Below are positions 28,775 through 37,535 of a stretch of DNA of 64,000 bases, one piece after another. The stretch's first letter is position 1. Every line of letters begins with the position of its first letter. The notes beneath the pieces were generated by a model. The model saw only the letters and a program-made list of their open reading frames with translations, ran no database searches and was not told where the DNA came from. The translations under genes and the position numbers were made by a program. Source of the DNA: Rubrivivax sp. (GTDB lineage Bacteria > Pseudomonadota > Gammaproteobacteria > Burkholderiales > Burkholderiaceae_C); the NCBI GenBank assembly GCA_022842305.1, contig JALHPY010000002.1, positions 80,573-144,572 on the forward strand, in the 5' to 3' direction.

Positions 28775-29362
28775 ATGCCCTGCTATTCGATCGAGGGCGT
28801 TGTCCCGGTCGTGGACCCCGGCGCCTACGTGCACCCCACCGCGGTGCTCATCGGTGACGTGATCGTCGGCCCGGGCTGCTACGTCGGCCCGCTGGCCAGC
28901 CTGCGCGGCGACTTCGGCCGCATCGTGTTGCAAGCCGGCGCCAACCTGCAGGACTGCTGCGTGGTGCACGGCTTCCCCTTTGCCGACACCGTGATCGAGG
29001 AGAACGGCCACATCGGCCACGGCGCCGTGCTGCACGCCTGCGTGGTGCGGCGCGACGCGCTGGTGGGCATGAACGCGGTGGTCATGGACGAGGCCGAGAT
29101 CGGCGAGCGCGCCATGGTGGCCGCTTGCGCCTTCGTGCGCGCCGGCCACCAGGTGCCCGCCGGCTGGCTGGCCGCGGGCTTGCCGGCCAAGAACCTGCGG
29201 CCGCTCAGCGAAGACGAGATCGCCGGCAAGGCCGAGGGCACGGCCATCTACCACGACCTGGCGCGCCGCTGCCTGGCCAGCATGGCCGAGGTGCACCCGC
29301 TGGAGGCGCTGGACGAGGGCCGGCCGCGGCTGCAGAACCCGGCGCAGTGGAGGCGGCGCTGA
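28775..29362 (+). CDS. PaaY-like hexapeptide-repeat protein (gamma-carbonic-anhydrase fold, possible thioesterase)
   Basis: AYVHPTAVLIGDVIVGPGCYVGPLASLRGDFGRIVLQAGANLQDCCVVHGFP. Confidence 0.85.
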   Translation: MPCYSIEGVVPVVDPGAYVHPTAVLIGDVIVGPGCYVGPLASLRGDFGRIVLQAGANLQDCCVVHGFPFADTVIEENGHIGHGAVLHACVVRRDALVGMNAVVMDEAEIGERAMVAACAFVRAGHQVPAGWLAAGLPAKNLRPLSEDEIAGKAEGTAIYHDLARRCLASMAEVHPLEALDEGRPRLQNPAQWRRR

Positions 29363-29374
29363 GGCGCCGGCCTG

Positions 29375-30580
29375 TCACGTCGTGCGCGCGACCTGGCGCA
29401 GCGCCTCGATCAGGACGTCGACATCGGCCAAGCTGTGCGCGGCCGACAAGGCGATGCGCAGCCGCGCCGTCCCGGCCGGCACCGTCGGCGGCCTGATCGC
29501 CGGCACCCACAGGCCACGCTCGCGCAGTGCTGCCATCACGGCCAGCGCGGCCGTGTTGTCGCCGATGATCAGCGGTTGTATGGCGGTGGACGACGGCAGC
29601 AAGGCCCAGCCGGCCGCGGCTATGCCGGCGTCCGCGCCCGGCTGCAGGCCGGCCTGCAGCCGCGCAATCAACGCCTGCAGGTGCTGGCGGCGGCGCTCGC
29701 CCTCCGCCCCCAGCACGCAGCGCAGGCTGGCGCGCACGGCCTCGGCCAGCAGCGCTGGCGCGGCCGTGGCATAGGTGTAGCTGCGGGTCTTCTGCAGCAG
29801 CCACTCCACCAGGCTGTAGTGCCCGGCGACGAAGGCCCCCGCCACGCCGATGGCCTTGCCCAGCGTGGCCATGTACAGCACCCGACGCGAGGCCGCGGCG
29901 CCGCTCAGGCCCACGGCAGCCAGCGCGCCGCGGCCCTGGGGCCCCAGCACGCCGAAGCCGTGCGCGTCGTCCAGCAGCAGCAGGGCGTCGTGGCGTTCGC
30001 ACAGCGCAACCAGCCCGCGCAGGTCGGCCACGTCGCCGTCCATGCTGAACACCGCGTCGCTGAGCACCAGCTTGCGCCGCGCCGTGCTGGCCGCCAGCAG
30101 CGCGTCCAGTTGCTGCAGGTCGGCATGCGCGAAGCGCTGCACGCTGGCCCGGGACAGGCGCGCGCCGTCGATCAGGCAGGCATGGTTCAGCGCGTCGGAG
30201 AACAGCGCGTCGCCCGCGCCCACCAGCGCCGGCACGATGCTGGCGTTGGTGGCGTAGCCAGCGTAGAAGTACAGCGCGCGCGGCAGTTGCACGGCGGCGG
30301 CCAGTTCCAGCTCGAGCGCGGCATTTGCCACGCTGTGGCCGCTGACCATGGGCGAGGCGCCGGAGCCCACGCCATAGGTGTCGACGGCGGCGTGCACGGC
30401 CGCCCGCAGGGGCGCGGCGCCGGCCAGGCCCAGGTAGTCGTTGCTGCAGAAGGCCAGCAGCGATTCGCCGTCGACCTGCAGGCGCGCCCCGGCTTCGGGC
30501 AGCACGGCGCGGCGGCGGCGGCGCAGCGATTGGGCGTCGAGCTGTGCCAGCCGCTCGTCGAATTCGTCCAGCCAACTCAT
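29375..30580 (-). CDS. bioF: 8-amino-7-oxononanoate synthase
   Basis: [58 protein letters not shown]. Confidence 0.93.
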   Translation of the reverse strand: MSWLDEFDERLAQLDAQSLRRRRRAVLPEAGARLQVDGESLLAFCSNDYLGLAGAAPLRAAVHAAVDTYGVGSGASPMVSGHSVANAALELELAAAVQLPRALYFYAGYATNASIVPALVGAGDALFSDALNHACLIDGARLSRASVQRFAHADLQQLDALLAASTARRKLVLSDAVFSMDGDVADLRGLVALCERHDALLLLDDAHGFGVLGPQGRGALAAVGLSGAAASRRVLYMATLGKAIGVAGAFVAGHYSLVEWLLQKTRSYTYATAAPALLAEAVRASLRCVLGAEGERRRQHLQALIARLQAGLQPGADAGIAAAGWALLPSSTAIQPLIIGDNTAALAVMAALRERGLWVPAIRPPTVPAGTARLRIALSAAHSLADVDVLIEALRQVARTT

Positions 30581-30582
30581 CG

Positions 30583-31263
30583 TCACCATCCGGGCGGCAG
30601 TTCCAGCGCGACCGTGCGTGGATCGGGCGTCGGCATCCAGGGCAGCACCCCCAGCAGCGGCGCCGGCAGTCGCGTGCGCAGCGTGGCGATGTTCTCGTCG
30701 CGGCAGGGCATGTCGGGCGACAGGCTGTTGGCCACCCAGCCGGCCAGTTGCAGTCCGTCGGCGCGGATGGCCTCGGCCGACAGCAAGGCGTGGTTGATGC
30801 AGCCCAGGCGCAGGCCCACCACCAGCACCACCGGCGCGGCCATCGCGATGGCCAGGTCGGCCAGGGTTTCGTGCTCGTTGAGCGGCACGCGCCAGCCGCC
30901 GGCGCCCTCTACCACCACCACGTCGGCCAGCGCCAGCAGCGCGCGCTGCGCCGCCAGCAGCTCGGCCACACCCAGCTGCCGGCCCGCCCGAGCCGCCGCC
31001 AGATGCGGCGCCAGGGGCTCGGGCAAGGCCACCGGGTTGTCCAGCGCGGCGGGCACGCGCACAGTGGACGCGGCGCGCAAGGCCAGCACGTCTTCGCTGA
31101 CCCATTGGCCGTCGCTGCACACCAGCCCGGCGGCCACGGGCTTCATGCCGACCACGCGCGCATGGCGGGCGGCCAGCGCATGCAGCAGCGCGGCGCTGAC
31201 CAGGGTCTTGCCGACACCGGTGTCGGTGCCGGTGACGAACAGCGATCGCAGCTCAGACGCCAT
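30583..31263 (-). CDS. bioD: Dethiobiotin synthetase
   Basis: [24 protein letters not shown]...GMKPVAAG. Confidence 0.93.
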   Translation of the reverse strand: MASELRSLFVTGTDTGVGKTLVSAALLHALAARHARVVGMKPVAAGLVCSDGQWVSEDVLALRAASTVRVPAALDNPVALPEPLAPHLAAARAGRQLGVAELLAAQRALLALADVVVVEGAGGWRVPLNEHETLADLAIAMAAPVVLVVGLRLGCINHALLSAEAIRADGLQLAGWVANSLSPDMPCRDENIATLRTRLPAPLLGVLPWMPTPDPRTVALELPPGW

Positions 31264-32626
31264 CGGCAATGGCTTCCTCGGCATTCGGAAAGTCGGGCTC
31301 GTCGGCCAGCGTGGCCTCCAGCGCGGCCAGCGCGCCGCGGGCCAGGTGCTCGCCCTCGGCTTCGGAGATCACATAAGGCGGCATGGCGTACAGCGTGCGC
31401 CCGATGGGCCGCAGCAGCAGCCCCTGCGCCAGCGCGTGGCGGGCGTAGCGGCGGCCGAAGTCCGGCAGCGTGGTGTCGATGTCCCACGCGAAGATCATCC
31501 CGCGGCGGCGGGCGTGGCGCACCCGGATGTGCTGCGACAGCGCCTCGAACTGTGCCGCCAGGCGGGCACCGGTCAGTTCATTGGCGCGCAAGGCGTCGGT
31601 CTGCTCGAACAGGTCCAGCGTGGCCAGCGCGGCGCGGCAGGCCAGTGCGTTGCCGGTGTAGCTGTGCGAATGCAGGAAGCCGCGCGCCACCTCGTCGTCG
31701 TAGAAGGCCGCGTACACCGCGTCGGTGGTCAGCACCGCCGACAGCGGCAGCGTGCCGCCGGTCAGGCCCTTGGACAGGCAGATGAAGTCGGGGCGTATGC
31801 CGGCTTGGTTGTGCGCGAACATCGTGCCGGTGCGGCCGAAGCCGACCGCGATCTCGTCGGCCACCAGGTGCACCTGATAGCGATCGCAGAGTTCGCGCGC
31901 ACGCTGCAGGTACAGCGGGTGGTGCATGGCCATGCCCGCGGCGCACTGCACCAGCGGCTCCACGATCAGGGCCGCGGTGTCCTCGTGGTGCTGCTCCAGC
32001 CAGGTGGCCAGCGCGACGGCGGCGCGTTCGGCCACCGCGGCGGCATCCTCGCCGGGGCCGGCTTGGCGTTCGTCGGGGCTGGGCACGGTGGCGGCCAGGC
32101 GCAGCAGCGGCGCGTAGGCCTCGCGGAACAGCGGTATGTCGGTCACTGCCAGGGCGCCCACGGTTTCGCCGTGGTAACCCCCGGCCAGGCCCACGAAGCG
32201 GCACTTGCGCGGCCGGCCGGCGTTGCGCCAATGGTGGGCGCTCATCTTGAGCGCGATCTCCACCGCCGAAGCACCGTCGCTGCCGTAGAAGGCGTGGCCC
32301 AGGCCGGTGAGCGCGGCCAGCCGCTCGGACAGCTCGACCACCGGCGCATGGGTGAAGCCGGCCAGCATCACGTGGTCGAGCCGGCTGAGCTGATCCGCCA
32401 GCGCGGCGCGGATGGCGGGGTGGTTATGGCCGAACAGGTTGACCCACCAGGAGCTGATGCCGTCCAGGTAGCGCCGGCCCTCGAAGTCGTGCAGCCACAC
32501 GCCCTGGGCACTTGCCGCCGGGATCAGCGGCAGCGCGGCCCCGTCCGGGTCGTGCAGCTTCATCTGGGTGCAGGGATGCCACACCGCGGCCAGGCTGCGG
32601 CGGCGCCAGTCCTCGTTCAGGCCCAT
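31253..32626 (-). CDS. bioA: Adenosylmethionine-8-amino-7-oxononanoate aminotransferase
   Basis: AVWHPCTQMKLHD...YLDGISSWWVNLFGHNHP. Confidence 0.93.
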   Translation of the reverse strand: MGLNEDWRRRSLAAVWHPCTQMKLHDPDGAALPLIPAASAQGVWLHDFEGRRYLDGISSWWVNLFGHNHPAIRAALADQLSRLDHVMLAGFTHAPVVELSERLAALTGLGHAFYGSDGASAVEIALKMSAHHWRNAGRPRKCRFVGLAGGYHGETVGALAVTDIPLFREAYAPLLRLAATVPSPDERQAGPGEDAAAVAERAAVALATWLEQHHEDTAALIVEPLVQCAAGMAMHHPLYLQRARELCDRYQVHLVADEIAVGFGRTGTMFAHNQAGIRPDFICLSKGLTGGTLPLSAVLTTDAVYAAFYDDEVARGFLHSHSYTGNALACRAALATLDLFEQTDALRANELTGARLAAQFEALSQHIRVRHARRRGMIFAWDIDTTLPDFGRRYARHALAQGLLLRPIGRTLYAMPPYVISEAEGEHLARGALAALEATLADEPDFPNAEEAIADGV

Positions 32627-32843
32627 GGCGATCGGTCCCTCGGCAGCGCGCCACCGGGGCAGGCCAACGCCGGCCCGCTGCTTGCGGGAGCCGGCGTCCG
32701 CGATCGAGGTGCCAGGATTTGCATGAGGCGCGCAGTCTAGCCGGGTGGCCGTCGCCGCCCTCCAGGCCTTCCGCAAGGCCGGGCAAAGCGGACTCTGCGC
32801 GTCGCACGGCGAACGCGCCGCACCGCGGACCCTCGCCCGCGCC

Positions 32844-33560
32844 TCAAAGCCCCAGGTTGCGCGCCAGATCCGGGTGCGCCGCCACCTCGGCCGCGCTGCC
32901 CTTCAGCACCACCTGCCCCTTCTGCAGCACCACCGCGCGGTCGCTGTGGGCCAGCACGCGGCGGTAGTCGCGGTCGACGGTGAGCGTGGCGATGCCGGCG
33001 CTGCGGATGCTGCGGATGACGCGCCAGATCTCGGCCACGATCTGCGGCGCCAGGCCCTCGGTGGCCTCGTCCAGGATGATGAGCTCGGGGTGCGTCATGA
33101 GCGCGCGGCCGATGGACAGCATCTGCTGCTCGCCGCCCGACAACTGCCCGCCCTGGTGGCCCAGGCGTTCGCCCAGGCGCGGAAAGGTCTCGAGCACGCG
33201 CGCCAGCGGCCAGTCGCGGCGGCCGTCGCGCCCAGGGCGCTCGGCCATCACCAGGTTCTCGCGCACGCTCAGGTTGGGGAAGATGCCGCGGCCCTCGGGA
33301 ACGTAGGCCACGCCCAGGCGCGCCACCTCGTGCGGGCGCGCCTGCGACATGTCCTTGCCGAACAGGCGGATGCGCCCTTCGCGCTGCGTCACGTGGCCCA
33401 GCAGCGTGCGGATCAGCGTGCTCTTGCCCATGCCGTTGCGGCCCAGCAGCGCGAGCGTCTCGCCGCGGCCCAGTTGAAGCTCCACGCCGTGCAGCACGTG
33501 GCTGGAGCCGTACCAGCTGTGCAGCCCGGCCACGTCGACGATGAGATCAGTCGTGTTCAT
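32844..33560 (-). CDS. ABC transporter ATPase, LivF type (second system)
   Basis: GRNGMGKSTLIRTLLG, LSGGEQQMLSIGRALMTHPELIILDEATEGLAP. Confidence 0.92.
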   Translation of the reverse strand: MNTTDLIVDVAGLHSWYGSSHVLHGVELQLGRGETLALLGRNGMGKSTLIRTLLGHVTQREGRIRLFGKDMSQARPHEVARLGVAYVPEGRGIFPNLSVRENLVMAERPGRDGRRDWPLARVLETFPRLGERLGHQGGQLSGGEQQMLSIGRALMTHPELIILDEATEGLAPQIVAEIWRVIRSIRSAGIATLTVDRDYRRVLAHSDRAVVLQKGQVVLKGSAAEVAAHPDLARNLGL

Positions 33561-34308
33561 CGGCGCCCAGGTAGGCCAGCTGCACCGCCGGGTCGGCACG
33601 CACCGCGTCCGGCGCGTCGCTGGCGATGACGGCGCCGTTGACCATCACCGTGATGCGGTCGGCGATGCGGAACACCGCGTCCATGTCGTGCTCGACCAGC
33701 AGGATGGCGTGCTGCGCCCTCAGCTCGGCCAGCAGGCCCAGCATGCGGTCGGTCTCTTCGGCGCCCATGCCGGCCAGGGGTTCGTCCAGCAGCAGCACCT
33801 GCGGCCCCGGGGCCAGGCACATGGCGATCTCGAGCTGGCGCTTCTGGCCGTGCGACAGCAGCCCGGCCGGACGCTGCAGCAGGTCCTGCAGCCCGGCGCG
33901 CGCGGCCGCGTCGTGCGCCGCCGCTGTGCTGTCGGCGCAGGCCTGCGCGCTGCGCCACCAGACCCAGGGCCGCTGCGTGCGCGCCTGCGCCGCCAGGCGG
34001 CAGTTCTCGAACACCGTGAAGGGCGGGAAGATGGTGTTGCGCTGGTAGCTGCGGCCCAGGCCGGCGCGCGCACGTCGCGGCTGCGTCCAGGTGGTGACGT
34101 CCTGCCCCAGCAGCTCGACACTGCCGCTGGACGGCGGGATCTCGCCCGAGAGGATGTTGATCAGCGTGGACTTGCCCGCGCCGTTGGTGCCGATGACCGC
34201 ATGCACCTGGCCGCGCGTCATTGCGATGTCCACGCGGTCCAGCGCCACCAGCCCGCCCCAGCGCCGCGTGAGGCCTGAAGCGCGCAGCAGCACCGGCTGC
34301 TCGCTCAC
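33547..34308 (-). CDS. ABC transporter ATPase, LivG type (GTG start)
   Basis: GTNGAGKSTLINILSGEI; LLLDEPLAGMGAEE. Confidence 0.92.
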   Translation of the reverse strand: MSEQPVLLRASGLTRRWGGLVALDRVDIAMTRGQVHAVIGTNGAGKSTLINILSGEIPPSSGSVELLGQDVTTWTQPRRARAGLGRSYQRNTIFPPFTVFENCRLAAQARTQRPWVWWRSAQACADSTAAAHDAAARAGLQDLLQRPAGLLSHGQKRQLEIAMCLAPGPQVLLLDEPLAGMGAEETDRMLGLLAELRAQHAILLVEHDMDAVFRIADRITVMVNGAVIASDAPDAVRADPAVQLAYLGADEHD

Positions 34309-35306
34309 TTGTAGAACCCCATGCTGCGCATGATGCCGCGCCGCCCTTCCAGGCGTTCGCGCCATTGCGCCGGCAGCCCCACCAGGCCGCGCGGCAGCAG
34401 CGCCACGCTGACGATGATGCTCAGGCCCAGGCCCAGGGTCCAGTGCTTGGCGAAGGCACCGAAGATAGCCTCGGACTTGAAGAACTCCTGCAGCAGCGCA
34501 AAGGCATAGGCGCCGATGATCGCGCCGCGCAGATGGCCCAGGCCGCCCAGGATGATCATGATCAGCACCGAGCCGCTGAAGTGCCAGCTCAGCAGTTCGG
34601 GGTTGACGAAGCCGTCCTTCACCGCAAACAGGAAGCCGGCCAGCCCGGCGATGCCGCCGGAGATCGTGAAGGCTGCCAGCTTGTACGGGTAGGTGGAAAA
34701 GCCGGTGGCGCGCATGCGCTGCTCGTTCACCTTGATGCCGGCCAGCGCGCGGCCGAAGCGCGAACGCAGCAGCACCGCCAGGAAGCCGAACACCGCCACC
34801 AGGCAGCCCAGCGTGAAGCCGTACAACACCAGCGGCTTGTCCAGGTCCAGCACGCCGCCCAGCGTGGGCTTGAAGTTGAGGTAGATGCCGTCGGTGCCGC
34901 CGCCCAGCGGTGTGTCGTGCACCACGTAATAGGCCATCTGTGCAAAGGCCAGCGTGACCATGATGAAGTACACGCCGCGCGTGCGCAGCGACAGCGCGCC
35001 CACCGCCAGCGCATAGGCTGCTGCCGCCAGCATGCACACCGGCAGCAGCCACCACAGGCCGGCCGGGCCGTCATCCGGCGTCAGCAGCACGGTGGCATAG
35101 GCGCCGATGCCGAAGAAGGCCGCCTGGCCGAAGCACACCAGGCCGGTGGCGCCCACCAGCAGTTCCAGGCTGAGCGCGAGGATGGCGAAGATCATGATCT
35201 TGGTGACCAGGTCGATGCCGAAGGCGCCGGTCATCCAGGGCAGCGCCGCATGCGCCACGAACACCGCGGCCATGAAGGCGAGCTTGCCGCGCGGCAGATC
35301 CATCAT
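34305..35306 (-). CDS. ABC transporter permease, LivM type
   Basis: LSLELLVGATGLVCFGQAAFFGIGAYATVLL. Confidence 0.92.
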   Translation of the reverse strand: MMDLPRGKLAFMAAVFVAHAALPWMTGAFGIDLVTKIMIFAILALSLELLVGATGLVCFGQAAFFGIGAYATVLLTPDDGPAGLWWLLPVCMLAAAAYALAVGALSLRTRGVYFIMVTLAFAQMAYYVVHDTPLGGGTDGIYLNFKPTLGGVLDLDKPLVLYGFTLGCLVAVFGFLAVLLRSRFGRALAGIKVNEQRMRATGFSTYPYKLAAFTISGGIAGLAGFLFAVKDGFVNPELLSWHFSGSVLIMIILGGLGHLRGAIIGAYAFALLQEFFKSEAIFGAFAKHWTLGLGLSIIVSVALLPRGLVGLPAQWRERLEGRRGIMRSMGFYK

Positions 35307-36184
35307 GCGGCCTTGAACAAACCGTCGGGGCGCCACAGCAGGATCAGCGCCATCAGCACGTACACCAGCACGCCCGCGGCCTGGGGCAGCAGCACCTTGC
35401 CGAAGGTGTCGACGAAGCCGATCAGCAGCGCCGCCAGCAGCGCGCCACGGATGCTGCCGATGCCGCCGATCACCACCACAACGAAGCAGATGATGAGCAC
35501 GCTGCCACCCATGCCCGGGTAGACGCTGCTGACCGGTGCCGCCACCATGCCCGCCAGCACGGCGATGGCCACGCCCGCGGCAAAGACCACGCGGTACAGG
35601 AACTGGATGTCGATGCCCAGGCTCTGCACCATCTCGCGGTTGGCGCTGCCGGCGCGGATCATCATGCCCAGCCGCGTGCGCGTGAACACGAAGTACATGC
35701 CCAGCGCCAGCGCCAGGCACACGCCGCTGATGAAGAGGCGGTAGACCGGGTAGGTCATGGTGTCGCCTAAAGCGATGCTGCCCGAAAGCCAGGGCGGCGC
35801 CTGCACGCCGTGCACGTCGTCACCGACCAGCAGGCTGCGCAGTTCCTCGAAGACCAGGATCAGGCCATAGGTCATCAGCACCTGCTGCAGGTGCTCGCGC
35901 TCGTACAGGTAGCTGAAGAACACCCACTCCAGCACGTAGCCCAGCATCACCGCCAGCACCAGACCCACGAACAGCGTGGCCACGAAGCCGCCGCCGAAGC
36001 TGCGCTCGACCACCGGCGCCAGCGCAAAGGCCATGTAGGCGCCGATCATGTAGAAGCTGCCGTGCGCCAGGTTGATGACGCCCATGATGCCGAAGATCAG
36101 CGTCAGGCCGCTGGCCACCAGGAACAGCAGCAGCCCGTACTGCAGCGCGTTCAGGCACTGGATGAGGAAGGTGGCGAGGTCCAT
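35303..36184 (-). CDS. ABC transporter permease, LivH type
   Basis: LQYGLLLFLVASGLTLIFGIMGVINLAHGSFYMIGAYMAF. Confidence 0.92.
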   Translation of the reverse strand: MDLATFLIQCLNALQYGLLLFLVASGLTLIFGIMGVINLAHGSFYMIGAYMAFALAPVVERSFGGGFVATLFVGLVLAVMLGYVLEWVFFSYLYEREHLQQVLMTYGLILVFEELRSLLVGDDVHGVQAPPWLSGSIALGDTMTYPVYRLFISGVCLALALGMYFVFTRTRLGMMIRAGSANREMVQSLGIDIQFLYRVVFAAGVAIAVLAGMVAAPVSSVYPGMGGSVLIICFVVVVIGGIGSIRGALLAALLIGFVDTFGKVLLPQAAGVLVYVLMALILLWRPDGLFKAA

Positions 36185-36205
36185 TGTTCGAGAATTGGCA
36201 GGGGC

Positions 36206-36332
36206 CCGGATGTGACGTAGCTTCCGTCGCGAGCGGGTCGCGATCGGGTCGAGCAGCACAGCCGTACACCCGTACGGCGCGCAGCGCAGGCCCGAGCCCG
36301 GCCCGCGCAGCAGGAAGATACGTTACATCCGG
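36206..36332. repeat. ~127-bp imperfect palindrome / long stem-loop
   Basis: Outer arms CCGGATGTGACGTAGCTTCC (36206-36225) and reverse complement of 36313-36332 CCGGATGTAACGTATCTTCC match 18/20; apex GCCGTAC-ACCC-GTACGGC (36261-36278) is concentric. Confidence 0.8.
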
Positions 36333-37492
36333 CAGCCGCGCGCGGGGTCGGTCAGCGCCTTGCTGGCCACGCCCACCACCTTGTTCTCCTTGCCCACCAC
36401 CTGGCGCAGGTAGATGTCCTGCACCGGGTTGTGCGCCTTGGACAGCATGAAGGGCCCGCGCGGGCTGTCGATGCGGGCCCTCTGCACCGCGGCGGCGAAC
36501 TCGGCCTTCTTGCCCACGTCGCCCTTCACCGCGGTCAGGCCTATGCCCAGGATCTGCGCCGCGTCATAGCCCTGCACGGCGTACACGTCGGGCTGCAGCT
36601 TGTAGCTCTTGGCATAGGCCAGGCGGAAGGCGCTGTCGCGCGGCGTGCCCAGGCTGTCGGCGTAATGCAGCGTGGTCAGCAGCCCGTCGGCGTCGGCGCC
36701 CTGGGCCTCGAGCGTGCCATCGGTCAGGAAGCCGGCGCCGTACAGCGGAATGTTCTTCTTCAGGCCTGCTGCGGCGTAGTCCTTGACGAACTTGACCGCG
36801 CCACCGCCGGCAAAGAAGGTGTACACCGCATCGGGCCGGGTGGACGCGATATCGGTCAGCAGCGCCTGGAACTCCACGCCGGGGAAGGGCAGGTTCAACT
36901 CCTTGACGACCTGGCCCCCTCCCTTCTCGAAGGCTTCCTTGAAGCCGCGCACCGATTCGTCGCCGGCGGCGTACTTCCAGGTGATGGTCACCACCTTCTT
37001 GTGGCCCTTCTTGGCCACCACCTCGCCCATGGCGTAACCGGGCTGCCAGTTGCTGAAGCTGCTGCGGAAGATGTTGGGCCCGCACATGGCGCCGGTGACG
37101 GCGTCGGCGCCGGCGTTGGGCACGATCAGCAGCGTGCCGCTGTCCTTGGCCACCTTGGCCATGGCCATGGCCACGCCGCTGTGCACCGTGCCCACCAGCA
37201 CGTCCACGTTGTCGCGCTTGACCAGCTTGTTGACGTTGTCGGTGGCCTTGGACGGGTCGCTCTCGTCGTCGACCTTGACGAACTCGACCTCGCGCCCGCC
37301 CAGCTTGCCGCCCTGCTCGGCCACGTAGAGCCGGAAGCCGTTCTCGATGGCCGTGCCCAGGGCGGCAAAGGTGCCGGTGTAGGGCAGCATCAGGCCGACC
37401 TTGAGCTTGGCGCCCTGGGCCAGCGTGGCGCTGGAGGCTAGGGCCAGCAAGGCGGTGGTGAAGAGGCTGAGGCCGAGGCGGGTGTTCTTCAT
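36323..37492 (-). CDS. ABC transporter substrate-binding protein (second system)
   Basis: MKNTRLGLSLFTTALLALASSATLAQGAKLKVGLMLPYTGTFAALGTAIENGFRLYV. Confidence 0.92.
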   Translation of the reverse strand: MKNTRLGLSLFTTALLALASSATLAQGAKLKVGLMLPYTGTFAALGTAIENGFRLYVAEQGGKLGGREVEFVKVDDESDPSKATDNVNKLVKRDNVDVLVGTVHSGVAMAMAKVAKDSGTLLIVPNAGADAVTGAMCGPNIFRSSFSNWQPGYAMGEVVAKKGHKKVVTITWKYAAGDESVRGFKEAFEKGGGQVVKELNLPFPGVEFQALLTDIASTRPDAVYTFFAGGGAVKFVKDYAAAGLKKNIPLYGAGFLTDGTLEAQGADADGLLTTLHYADSLGTPRDSAFRLAYAKSYKLQPDVYAVQGYDAAQILGIGLTAVKGDVGKKAEFAAAVQRARIDSPRGPFMLSKAHNPVQDIYLRQVVGKENKVVGVASKALTDPARGCRM

Positions 37493-37535
37493 GGTGTCTT
37501 GTCTCCTGCTGTTGTGGTGAATGCCGTTCCTGCTG

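Noticed and set aside
29435-32740. 1101-aa plus-strand ORF across bioFDA
   Set aside because: Overlaps three recognisable biotin genes in antisense; repetitive R/G/Q/A-rich composition typical of spurious ORFs.
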